From: Lentisalinibacter sp037382365
GTDB taxonomy: Bacteria; Pseudomonadota; Gammaproteobacteria; Steroidobacterales; Woeseiaceae
Direction of reading: 5' to 3'
Length of the DNA: 7,443 nucleotides
Assembly (NCBI GenBank): GCA_037382365.1
Contig: JARRPZ010000150.1
Coordinates: 1-7,443, forward strand
Shown here: positions 1 to 6,241 of the stretch, one piece after another
How positions within the stretch are numbered: the first letter of the stretch is position 1
Layout of the letters: the number at the start of each line of letters is the position of its first letter
The notes under the pieces: model-generated
What the model was told of the DNA's origin: nothing
The model's input: only the letters and a program-made list of their open reading frames with translations
The model's database searches: none
Made by a program: the position numbers and the translations under genes

Positions 1-4
1 ATGA

Positions 5-81
5 TGGTGGTGATGGGTGGATTTGAACCACCGACCTCAGCATTATGAGTGCCGCGCTCTGACCAACTGAGCTACATCACC
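5..81 (-). tRNA. tRNA-Met (anticodon CAT)
   Basis: A complete cloverleaf can be folded on the minus strand. It has a 7-bp acceptor stem GGTGATG/CATCACC, a D arm GCTC/GAGC, an anticodon stem CGGCA/TGCTG with one G-U pair, and the loop CTCATAA with anticodon CAT at 45-47. The variable loop is 5 nt, the T arm is GGTGG-TTCAAAT-CCACC, the discriminator is A and the CCA end is encoded (5-7). A CAT anticodon can be elongator Met, initiator Met or lysidine-modified Ile2. The paired first acceptor base pair (G-C) argues against initiator tRNA. The anticodon-stem and T-arm sequences look to me like elongator Met rather than Ile2. In Pseudomonas, as I recall, tRNA-Met lies close to ychF on the same strand, which fits ychF on the same strand here. 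Confidence 0.93.
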
Positions 82-114
82 ACGGCTGGAACCCCCGGAA
101 CCGAGGGGGCGTGA

Positions 115-143
115 ATTGTCGGCCGCGGGCGCCCGGGAGTCAA
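115..143 (-). promoter_or_regulatory. sigma-70 promoter of tRNA-Met
   Basis: Read on the minus strand there is a -35 box TTGACT (138-143), a spacer of exactly 17 bp (121-137) and a -10 box GACAAT (115-120). These are 5/6 and 4/6 matches to consensus. The -10 is followed by a C-rich stretch around the expected start point (about 105-110). Such GC-rich discriminators are typical of stable-RNA promoters under stringent (ppGpp/DksA) control; that regulation is inferred. The leader between the start point and the mature tRNA 5' end would be about 25 nt and be removed by RNase P. Confidence 0.75.
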
Positions 144-161
144 GCGTCGCCCGGCAACCGT

Positions 162-167
162 TATAAT
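162..167 (+). promoter_or_regulatory. candidate -10 box for the PH-domain gene pair
   Basis: A perfect TATAAT lies 32 bp upstream of the first plus-strand start codon at 200. No good -35 hexamer is seen at 16-18 bp spacing; the expected place overlaps the -35 box of the divergent tRNA promoter (138-143). If real, the promoter would be weak or activator-dependent and would compete for the same DNA as the tRNA promoter. There is no clear Shine-Dalgarno sequence between it and the start at 200. Confidence 0.4.
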
Positions 168-199
168 CCGCTCGCAGCCGCTTCCCCGATAGCCCTCCC

Positions 200-724
200 A
201 TGTTCGATAACCCGGAGATCAGTACCGATAGCCTGCCCTCCGTAGGCGAGGTGACCTGGACGTCGCTCGCCGGCAGCTATGTCGCGGAACTGATCCTGAG
301 CCATGTCGTATTCCTCGCGATCGTCGTCGCAGCGGCGCTCGGCGCGAACCTCCTCGGCATCACGGAATCCGGCAGCGGCTTCGTGTTACCGGCACTCGTG
401 TATGCCGCCATCCATCTCACCGTCGTCCTCATCTGGGCGCCGCTGTCCGTGAAACGGCAGGGCTATGCCCTGCGCGACCACGACCTGCTCCATCGTGCCG
501 GCGTACTCAGACGTCGGCTGACCGCGATCCCCTTCAATCGCGTCCAGCACGTGGAGACGGCGAGCGGCGTGCTCGAACGGCTGTTCGGGCTCGCTACGCT
601 GGTGGTCTATACGGCAGGCGGATCCGGCGGCGACCTCAAGATACACGGTCTCGAGACGGAAAGTGCCGATAAGCTCCGTGCCTTCATACTGCGGCGTGCC
701 GGACAACTCGATGAGCCGGACTGA
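200..724 (+). CDS. PH-domain membrane protein (bPH_2/DUF304, YdbS-like)
   Basis: A 174-residue protein with two predicted membrane segments (about residues 29-53 and 61-82) followed by a cytoplasmic bacterial PH-like domain (about 86-165). The domain shows the usual pattern: a YALRDHDLLHRAGVL strand pair, then IPFNRVQHVET, then LFGLATLVVYTAGG. Length and domain order match the small partner (YdbS type) of the YdbS/YdbT pairs found in many bacteria. In Bacillus the pair is linked to tolerance of membrane-active bacteriocins; in other bacteria the role is unknown. The ATG at 200 is chosen because it gives the normal short cytoplasmic N-terminus. No strong ribosome binding site precedes it. The stop overlaps the next gene by 14 bp, so the two genes are very likely translated from one mRNA. 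Confidence 0.85.
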   Translation: MFDNPEISTDSLPSVGEVTWTSLAGSYVAELILSHVVFLAIVVAAALGANLLGITESGSGFVLPALVYAAIHLTVVLIWAPLSVKRQGYALRDHDLLHRAGVLRRRLTAIPFNRVQHVETASGVLERLFGLATLVVYTAGGSGGDLKIHGLETESADKLRAFILRRAGQLDEPD

Positions 725-2069
725 CGGCTGGGAGCGCGTCTCACCGGTGTCGGTCCTGTTCTACATAGGGCAGGTCGTCCGCGGTGTGGCCAGGAATTTC
801 TTCCAGGCCGTCGTGCCCGCGGCGGTGTTCCTGATCAGCACGGGATCGATGACGTCGGAACGGCTCTATGCGATCGGCACGGCACTCGCCCTCATCACGA
901 TACTGGTCGCGATCGGGCGCTATCTCCGGTTCCGGTTCCGTATCGAGGAGGATGCGATACGCATCCGACAGGGCATCTTCCGGCACGAGGAACTGGATAT
1001 CGGATTCGATCGCATCCAGGGCATCAATACCACACAGAACCCGCTCTACCGCTGGCTCGGACTGGTCGACATAAAGCTCGATACCGCGGGTTCCGCCGGC
1101 TCGGAAGGTCATCTGCCCGCCGTCCCCGAAGGCCTCGGCGATTCACTGCGCCGGCACACGCGGGGACGGCGCGACGCCTCGGTCGGAAGCGACGCGGCGG
1201 ACCCTGCCGACACCGCCGAGCAGGAGTTGCTCGCTCTGTCCGCCGCCGACATGGTACGCATCGGTCTCACCAGCAATCGGGGCCTCCTGTTGCTGGCCTT
1301 CCTCGCACCACTGGTCGATAACCTGGGGGAGGAACTGTCGGGCCGGATAGAAAGGTGGCTGGATCCGCTGACCCGCGTGCTGGACGCGCTGTCCGGCGGT
1401 GCCGCCGCCGCTGCCGCCCTGCTGTTCTTCCTCGCCGCGGCACTTCTCCTCGCGGCAATCTCCATTGCCGGGGCCTTCTTCCGGCACTATCGCTACGCGC
1501 TGACCACCGACGGGGCAGTGATCCGCTCGCGCGCCGGCCTGATCAGCCGCCACGAACATTCGATGGGTCTCGGGAAACTGCAGGTGCTCCGCATCCGTCA
1601 GGGACCGCTGCTCGGTTATTTCGATGCCGCGCGCATCGTCGCCAAGCAGGCGGCCAGCCACGCGGTGAATACGCGGAAGAGTTTCCTGATCCCGCTCGTC
1701 CCGTCCCGATCGATCGGCCGTCTCCGGTCCGTGTTCTTCGGCCGGGAGGGCCGGGAACTGGATCTTTCGCCGGACTCGGACGCGTTCCAGCCGATATCGC
1801 GACGCTACATCCGCTCCCGCACCCTGCTGTTCGGCGGCCTGGCCGCCGCCGTCATACTGCTGCAGCTGGCCAGCCGCGGCGCCTGGACCGCTGCAGCAGT
1901 GCTGACGCCGGCTGCCCTCGCGATCGCGTGGCTGGCCGCCCGTCGCCGGTACGCGCACTGGGGGCTGGCGCTGACGCCGGACGCCGCGGTCGTGCGACAT
2001 CGAGACGAGTCGCCTCGCCTGGTTGTAGGGAGGGCGTGCAGGAGGGGCTTTAGCCCCGATCGGGCCTGA
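711..2069 (+). CDS. YdbT-like multi-PH-domain membrane protein, C-terminus truncated at a REP element
   Basis: From the ATG at 711 this encodes 452 residues. An upstream in-frame ATG at 663 would add 16 unlikely residues and overlap the previous gene by 62 bp. Membrane segments lie at about residues 33-52 and 54-71, then a first PH-like domain at about 72-128 (RFRIEEDAIRIRQGIF, FDRIQGINTTQNPLYRWLGL). A long polar linker at 130-175 follows, then membrane segments at about 188-206 and 231-256 and a second PH-like domain at about 259-340. A third membrane pair lies at about 370-411. A third PH-like domain begins at about 413 (YAHWGLALTPDAAVVR) but stops after about two strands. The last 15 or so residues, from about Val438, read through a palindromic repeat, and the TGA stop (2067-2069) lies inside its second palindrome. 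YdbT-family proteins normally carry a complete third domain, so this is probably a 3'-truncated gene. Whether it still works is unknown. Confidence 0.8.
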   Translation: MSRTDGWERVSPVSVLFYIGQVVRGVARNFFQAVVPAAVFLISTGSMTSERLYAIGTALALITILVAIGRYLRFRFRIEEDAIRIRQGIFRHEELDIGFDRIQGINTTQNPLYRWLGLVDIKLDTAGSAGSEGHLPAVPEGLGDSLRRHTRGRRDASVGSDAADPADTAEQELLALSAADMVRIGLTSNRGLLLLAFLAPLVDNLGEELSGRIERWLDPLTRVLDALSGGAAAAAALLFFLAAALLLAAISIAGAFFRHYRYALTTDGAVIRSRAGLISRHEHSMGLGKLQVLRIRQGPLLGYFDAARIVAKQAASHAVNTRKSFLIPLVPSRSIGRLRSVFFGREGRELDLSPDSDAFQPISRRYIRSRTLLFGGLAAAVILLQLASRGAWTAAAVLTPAALAIAWLAARRRYAHWGLALTPDAAVVRHRDESPRLVVGRACRRGFSPDRA

Positions 2070-2081
2070 AGGCCCTCCTGC
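2025..2081. repeat. REP inverted pair (GTAG-type), also a likely bidirectional terminator
   Basis: Two palindromes, GGGGCT-TT-AGCCCC (2044-2057) and GGGCCT-GA-AGGCCC (2062-2075), are enclosed by outer arms GCAGGAGGG (2038-2046) and CCCTCCTGC (2073-2081). This gives two facing REP units with GCAG heads. A further GTAG with a partial arm at 2025-2035 looks like the remnant of a third unit. The same right-hand unit recurs at 7288-7312 and 7332-7356. The layout matches GTAG-headed REPs such as the SMAG repeats of Stenotrophomonas. It fills the gap between the convergent YdbT-like gene and ychF and its hairpins could end transcripts from both sides, although no T-tract follows. Confidence 0.8.
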
Positions 2082-2097
2082 GTGGGATCCGGCAACG

Positions 2098-3189
2098 TCA
2101 GACGTTGAAACGGAAATGCATGACGTCACCCTCGCGGACGACGTAGTCCTTTCCCTCCAGACGGAGCCTGCCCGCTTCCCGGGCACCGGCCTCGCCGTTC
2201 TTCTCGACGTAGTCGTCGTAGGCGATGACCTCGGCGCGGATGAAGCCTTTCTCGAAGTCCGTGTGGATCTCTCCGGCCGCCTGGGGTGCGGTGGCACCGA
2301 CGCGGACGGTCCATGCCCGCACCTCCTTGGGCCCGGCCGTGAAGAACGTCTGCAGGCCGAGCAACCGGTAACCGGCGCGTATCACGCGATTGAGTCCCGG
2401 CTCCTCCAGTCCGAGATCCGCCAGGAATTCGACCTTCTCGTCCTCGTCCAGCTGGGCGATCTCCGCCTCGATGGCGGCGCAGACGGGGACCACCTCGGCA
2501 TTTTCTCTCACCGCCAGTTCCCGGATCGCATCGAGGTAGGGATTATCCTCGAAGCCGTCTTCGTTCACGTTGGCGATGTACATGACGGGTTTCGCCGTCA
2601 GGAGGAATAGCTCGCGCAGGTCGGCGCGCTCGTTCTCGTCCAGGGCCAGCGTGCGTACCGGGGCGCCCTCGTCCAGATGGGACCGTACCCGCTTCAGCAG
2701 GTCGCGCCAGGCGAGCGCCTTCTTCTCGTTGGTCTTGGCGTTCTTCTCTGCCTTCTGCAACGCCTTCTCCACCGTCTCGAGATCCGCGAGGGCCAGCTCC
2801 GTATTGATGACTTCGGCATCACCCACGGGATCGACCCGGCCCGAGACGTGTGTGACGTCGTCGTTCTCGAAGCAACGCACGACGTGTGCGATGGCATGCG
2901 TCTCACGGATGTTGGCCAGGAATTTGTTGCCGAGTCCCTCGCCTTTCGAGGCGCCCGCCACGAGCCCGGCGATGTCGACGAACTCCATGGTCGTCGGCAG
3001 GACCTTCGCGGGCTGCACGATCGCGGCCAGTCGCTCGAGCCGCGCATCCGGCACCGGCACCACACCCACGTTGGGGTCGATGGTGCAGAACGGATAGTTC
3101 TCCGCCGCGATCTCCGCCGCCGTGAGCGCGTTGAAGAGGGTGGACTTGCCCACGTTTGGCAAGCCGACGATACCGCATCTGATAGCCAT
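2098..3189 (-). CDS. ychF: redox-regulated Obg-like ATPase YchF
   Basis: A full-length 363-residue YchF (family length about 363). The N-terminal domain has the P-loop GLPNVGKS (residues 9-16) and the switch-II motif VDIAG (71-75). The NVNE sequence at 207-210 replaces the NKxD specificity motif of GTPases, which is why YchF prefers ATP. A charged helical insertion (about 130-200) forms the coiled-coil domain. The C-terminal TGS domain (about 278-361) carries the family hallmark DFEKGFIRAEV (311-321). YchF binds ribosomes and is linked to translation and oxidative-stress responses. The start at 3189 fits the family N-terminus MAIRCGIVGLPNVGKS. In many gammaproteobacteria pth lies just upstream; here the upstream region is instead divergent to a GST gene. 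Confidence 0.98.
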   Translation of the reverse strand: MAIRCGIVGLPNVGKSTLFNALTAAEIAAENYPFCTIDPNVGVVPVPDARLERLAAIVQPAKVLPTTMEFVDIAGLVAGASKGEGLGNKFLANIRETHAIAHVVRCFENDDVTHVSGRVDPVGDAEVINTELALADLETVEKALQKAEKNAKTNEKKALAWRDLLKRVRSHLDEGAPVRTLALDENERADLRELFLLTAKPVMYIANVNEDGFEDNPYLDAIRELAVRENAEVVPVCAAIEAEIAQLDEDEKVEFLADLGLEEPGLNRVIRAGYRLLGLQTFFTAGPKEVRAWTVRVGATAPQAAGEIHTDFEKGFIRAEVIAYDDYVEKNGEAGAREAGRLRLEGKDYVVREGDVMHFRFNV

Positions 3190-3203
3190 GGTCCGGTCCC
3201 GCA

Positions 3204-3225
3204 GGCCGCGCCGATGGCGCGGGCC
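3204..3225. other. hairpin in the ychF 5' leader
   Basis: A 7-bp GC stem (CCGCGCC, 3206-3212, with GGCGCGG, 3216-3222) encloses a GAT loop. It is extended by two more pairs (3204-3205 with 3224-3225) across a one-base bulge. It lies about 15 nt upstream of the ychF start codon, so it would be in the ychF mRNA leader. No regulatory family is recognised. Confidence 0.35.
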
Positions 3226-3229
3226 TCTG

Positions 3230-3235
3230 TATAAT
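3230..3235 (+). promoter_or_regulatory. candidate -10 box for the GST-SDR-propeller cluster
   Basis: A perfect TATAAT in the divergent gap between ychF and the GST gene, 90 bp before the start at 3326. The -35 position (about 3207-3212) has no TTGACA-like sequence and falls in the hairpin at 3204-3225. This is suggestive only. On the minus strand I could not find a convincing ychF promoter in the same gap. Confidence 0.35.
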
Positions 3236-3325
3236 CCAGGGGCGTTCGACAGGGCGCGTATGCTAACAAGAATGCCCAGCGCGCATAAGCGGCAGTGTCT
3301 CCTCTTCCGCCATCAGTGAGGTTCC

Positions 3326-4027
3326 ATGCTCAAGCTCTATCAGTTCGAGATATCGCCGTTCTGCGAGAAGGTGAAGCGGGTGATGAATGTGAAGAAGGTC
3401 TCCTACGAGGTCATCGAGGTACCCATGCTCGCCTTCCTGCGCGGCCAGGCGAAGCGTCTCTCCCCCGCCAACAAGCTGCCTGCCATCCAGGATGGGGACG
3501 TGACGCTCGCGGACTCGACCGACATCGTCGAATACCTGGAGGAGAAGTATCCCGAGCCACACGTCTTCCCGATCGTCCCCGAGGAATCGGCCATGTGCCA
3601 TGTGCTGGAGGACTGGGCGGACGAGTCGTTGTATTTCTACGAATTCCACCTGCGTTTCGGCGTCCCCGCGAATGCGAAGCAATGGGCGCCGGAGTTGCTG
3701 AAACACGATCCGGCATGGTTCCGCACGCTCGGTGCGCGGATGATCCCGCGCGCCGCCGTGAAGGCGACACGTGCCCAGGGGCTGGGCCGGAAATCGCTGA
3801 AGCAGATCGAGCGGGATCTCGCCCGGCATGTAGATGCCATCGACGGGCTACTGGGCGACCGACGCTGGCTCGTCGGCAAGTCTCTGACGATCGCGGACAT
3901 CGCCGTCTTCACGATGCTGCGATGCATCGGCGGCACGCCGGAAGGGGAAGCGGCACTCGCACGGCAAAAGGACGTACGACGCTGGATGAAACGCGTGGAC
4001 GAGGCGACGATGGCGCCGGTGCTGTAA
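3326..4027 (+). CDS. glutathione S-transferase family protein
   Basis: A 233-residue two-domain GST-fold protein. The N-terminal thioredoxin-like domain (about 1-78) has SPFCEKV at residues 10-16, a glutaredoxin/GST-like active-site turn with Ser10 and Cys13. It also has the cis-proline motif KLPAI (50-54, Pro52) and DST at 63-65, the usual site binding the gamma-glutamyl group of glutathione. The all-helical C-terminal domain ends with SLTIADIAVF (186-195), the N-capping box of the GST family. The turn recalls the CPFC motif of prostaglandin E synthase 2-like GSTs, but with Ser in place of the first Cys. The substrate cannot be deduced. A GAGG at 3318-3321 supports the start. The gene ends 18 bp before the next one, indicating cotranscription with an oxidoreductase. 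Confidence 0.88.
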   Translation: MLKLYQFEISPFCEKVKRVMNVKKVSYEVIEVPMLAFLRGQAKRLSPANKLPAIQDGDVTLADSTDIVEYLEEKYPEPHVFPIVPEESAMCHVLEDWADESLYFYEFHLRFGVPANAKQWAPELLKHDPAWFRTLGARMIPRAAVKATRAQGLGRKSLKQIERDLARHVDAIDGLLGDRRWLVGKSLTIADIAVFTMLRCIGGTPEGEAALARQKDVRRWMKRVDEATMAPVL

Positions 4028-4045
4028 CGGAGACGGAGGACGACA

Positions 4046-4933
4046 ATGTTCAGAGACGATCTGCTGAAGGGCAAACGCATCCTGGTCACCGGCGGCGGGA
4101 CGGGTCTCGGCAAGGTGATGACCGAGCAGTATCTGAAGCTCGGCGCAGAACTCTACATCTGCGGACGACGCCTCTCGGTGCTCGAGGAGACGGCGGCGGA
4201 ACTCATGGAGAAGCACGGGGGCCGGGTCAACACGCGGACGCTCGACATCCGTAATGCCCAGGCGGTGGACGAGGTGATCGAGAGCATCTTCGCCGAGGGT
4301 CCTCTGGATGGCCTCGTGAATAACGCCGCCGGCAACTTCGTCAGCCCGACGAAGGATCTCTCGCCCCGGGGCTTCGATGCCATCGCCAGTATCGTCTTCC
4401 ACGGCACCTTCTACGTCACCCACTCGGTCGGCCGGCGCTGGATCGAGCAGGGCCATGGGGGCAGCGTCATTTCCATCACCACGACGTGGGTGCGCAACGG
4501 CTCGGCATTCGTCGTGCCGTCGGCCATGTCGAAGTCCGGCATCGACGCGATGACGAAGTCGCTGGCGACCGAATGGGGTCGCTACGGCATCCGGCTGAAC
4601 TGCATCGCGCCGGGGCCGTTCCCCACCAAGGGCGCCTGGGAGCGGCTGAACCCGGGCTCGAAGGCAGCGGCGAAACAGGCTTCGATGGAGAAATCCAATC
4701 CGTGGGGCCGCTACGGGGAAATGCCGGAGCTCGCGAATCTGGCCACGTTTCTGATGGCGGATGGCTGTGACTATCTCACCGGCGAGACCATCGCGATCGA
4801 TGGCGCCCAGGGACTCGCCACCGGAGGCAATTTCTACTCCCAGCTGATCGACGTCACCGACGAGGAATGGGACGAGATGCGCGAGGAGATCCGGAAAGCC
4901 AACGAGCGGGACAAGGCGGCGCGGAATGCCTGA
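4046..4933 (+). CDS. SDR oxidoreductase, 2,4-dienoyl-CoA reductase type
   Basis: A 295-residue classical SDR. The dinucleotide motif TGGGTGLG is at 15-22, and Arg41-Arg42 after the second strand suggests NADPH. NNAAGNF is at 92-98, SAMSK at 159-163 replaces the usual YxxxK, and APGPFPTKGA is at 188-197. The NNAAGNF motif, the SxxxK motif, the PGP-TKGA segment and a C-terminal tail (GGNF, then VTDEEWDEM) all parallel mitochondrial 2,4-dienoyl-CoA reductase (DECR1). That enzyme reduces 2,4-dienoyl-CoA during beta-oxidation of unsaturated fatty acids. By my alignment DECR1 Asn148, Ser210 and Lys214 correspond to Asn97, Ser159 and Lys163 here, but its Tyr199 becomes Trp148. A strong GGAGGA at 4035-4040 sets the start. 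The 3' end overlaps the next gene by 8 bp. The exact substrate is inferred. Confidence 0.85.
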   Translation: MFRDDLLKGKRILVTGGGTGLGKVMTEQYLKLGAELYICGRRLSVLEETAAELMEKHGGRVNTRTLDIRNAQAVDEVIESIFAEGPLDGLVNNAAGNFVSPTKDLSPRGFDAIASIVFHGTFYVTHSVGRRWIEQGHGGSVISITTTWVRNGSAFVVPSAMSKSGIDAMTKSLATEWGRYGIRLNCIAPGPFPTKGAWERLNPGSKAAAKQASMEKSNPWGRYGEMPELANLATFLMADGCDYLTGETIAIDGAQGLATGGNFYSQLIDVTDEEWDEMREEIRKANERDKAARNA

Positions 4934-6179
4934 GGCGCTCGTGCGCCGTTTCCTTGCTCTTTTTGCCGCCGGGCTGTTGCTGCCCGCCGTCGGGACCCCG
5001 TCGGACGCCGGCTTCTTCCCCTACTCGCTGATCCAGACGATCCCGAGTCCCGCCGGGGAAGACAGTGGTCAGCCCCATCTCGCCGTGGCACCGGACGGCA
5101 CCGTCGTCCTCAGCTGGCTCGAACCGGCGGGCGCCGGCCACGGCCTCTGGTTCGCGACGTTGGATGCCGGCGACTGGAGCGCACCGCGGCAGGTGGCGCG
5201 CGGCGACGACTGGTTCGTCAACTGGGCCGACTTCCCCTCGGTCGTGCCGATCACCGACGAGGTCTGGGCAGCGCACTGGCTGGCGAAGTCGGCAGACGCC
5301 ACCTACGCCTATGACGTGATGCTCTCCGTCTCACGCGACGGCGGAAACAGCTGGTCCGCACCCTTCAGCCCGCACACGGACGGCACACCGACAGAGCACG
5401 GCTTCGTGACGCTGTTCCCCTGGCAGGAGGCCATCGGCGTAGTGTGGCTGGACGGGCGCAACACAGCCGGCGGCCACGGCTCGAATGGCGGGGGCATGAC
5501 GCTGCGCTCCGCGCTGGTCTCCCCGGAGGGCGAACTGCTCGATCGGCGTCCGATAGACGAGCTCGTCTGCGACTGCTGCCAGACCGATGCGGTCGTCACG
5601 GAAAGCGGCCCGCTCGTGGCGTACCGCAATCGTAACGAGGAGGAGATCCGCGACATCCAGGTCGCACGCTCAGACGGCGGCACGTGGGCGGAGCCCGTCG
5701 CGGTCCATGAGGACGGCTGGCAGATCGCGGGCTGTCCGGTCAACGGGCCGGCGCTGGCGACGGACGGCAGACGGGTCGACATCGTCTGGTTCACCGCGGC
5801 GGAGACGGCCGCCGTGCGCTTCGCCCGCTCCCAGGACGGCGGCGCCTCTTTCGGCGCACCGGTGACGATCAGCTCCGCCTCCGACGGCGAGCGCGCGCCG
5901 TGGGGTCGCGTCGACGTCGTCACGCTGGACGACGGCAGCTCGCTGGTTTCGCACGTCGCTCACGCCGGAGCCGGTCAGGGACGGCTGTCGCTGCACTGGG
6001 TCAGCGAACGCGGCGAGGTCTCGAGCGCCGGGACGCTGCTGTCCGACCCCGAACCCGCGCGCCAGGTCGGGTTTCCCCAGATGGTGCGCGACGGGCCCGA
6101 CATCGTCCTTGCCTGGACCGCTGCCGAGGGCGCGGACACCCACCGCGTGCACACCGTCCGGCTGAGCGGGCAACGGTGA
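4926..6179 (+). CDS. exported beta-propeller protein with Asp-box (BNR/sialidase-like) repeats
   Basis: A 417-residue protein with a signal peptide: basic MPEALVRRF, a hydrophobic core at 9-22 and likely cleavage near SDA-GFF at residue 28. It is therefore probably periplasmic or secreted, with no lipobox. The mature part is strand-rich with Asp-box motifs SRDGGNSW (136-143), SDGGTW (249-254) and SQDGGASF (302-309), spaced as in sialidase-type propellers. I do not see the arginine triad or FRIP motif that would make it a true sialidase, so the fold is supported but the activity is not. Four cysteines, VCDCCQT (Cys215, 217, 218) and GCPVNGP (Cys270), stand out in an otherwise cysteine-free mature chain. 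The start overlaps the SDR stop by 8 bp, so translation is probably coupled, although an exported propeller is an unexpected partner for cytoplasmic enzymes. Other propeller functions remain possible. Confidence 0.72.
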   Translation: MPEALVRRFLALFAAGLLLPAVGTPSDAGFFPYSLIQTIPSPAGEDSGQPHLAVAPDGTVVLSWLEPAGAGHGLWFATLDAGDWSAPRQVARGDDWFVNWADFPSVVPITDEVWAAHWLAKSADATYAYDVMLSVSRDGGNSWSAPFSPHTDGTPTEHGFVTLFPWQEAIGVVWLDGRNTAGGHGSNGGGMTLRSALVSPEGELLDRRPIDELVCDCCQTDAVVTESGPLVAYRNRNEEEIRDIQVARSDGGTWAEPVAVHEDGWQIAGCPVNGPALATDGRRVDIVWFTAAETAAVRFARSQDGGASFGAPVTISSASDGERAPWGRVDVVTLDDGSSLVSHVAHAGAGQGRLSLHWVSERGEVSSAGTLLSDPEPARQVGFPQMVRDGPDIVLAWTAAEGADTHRVHTVRLSGQR

Positions 6180-6205
6180 TGACGATGCCGTCGTTCCGGT
6201 CTGGT

Positions 6206-6241
6206 CATCGAGCCCGAAGGCCCTCCGACGGTGGTTCCTAC
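6206..6241 (-). repeat. decayed REP unit between convergent genes
   Basis: On the minus strand 6206-6229 matches the REP unit of 7332-7356 at about 19 of 24 positions. The central GGAGGGCCTTC is intact and the head is changed to GTCG. A second GTAGGA head follows at 6236-6241, and its TAG is the gpsA stop codon. It occupies the 58-bp gap between the propeller gene and gpsA. The palindrome is no longer perfect, so terminator activity is doubtful. Confidence 0.5.

Noticed and set aside
663..710. The upstream ATG at 663 as start of the YdbT-like gene
   Set aside because: It would add 16 residues unlike the family and overlap the preceding gene by 62 bp; the ATG at 711 fits better.
2025..2081. 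A CRISPR repeat or an insertion-sequence end
   Set aside because: There are no regularly spaced repeats with unique spacers and no transposase. The two-palindrome form fits REP elements better.
1143..2297. A 384-codon open frame on the minus strand across the YdbT-like gene and the end of ychF
   Set aside because: It spans two well-supported genes and a repeat, is low-complexity (Arg, Gly, Gln rich) and is a by-product of high GC content.
3295..4254. A 319-codon plus-strand frame over the GST and SDR genes
   Set aside because: It is out of frame with two recognisable families and has Arg/Gly-rich sequence with no motif; a shadow frame.
4926..6179. Calling the propeller protein an active sialidase
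   Set aside because: Asp boxes show only the fold; the arginine triad, FRIP motif and catalytic Tyr/Glu arrangement are not visible.
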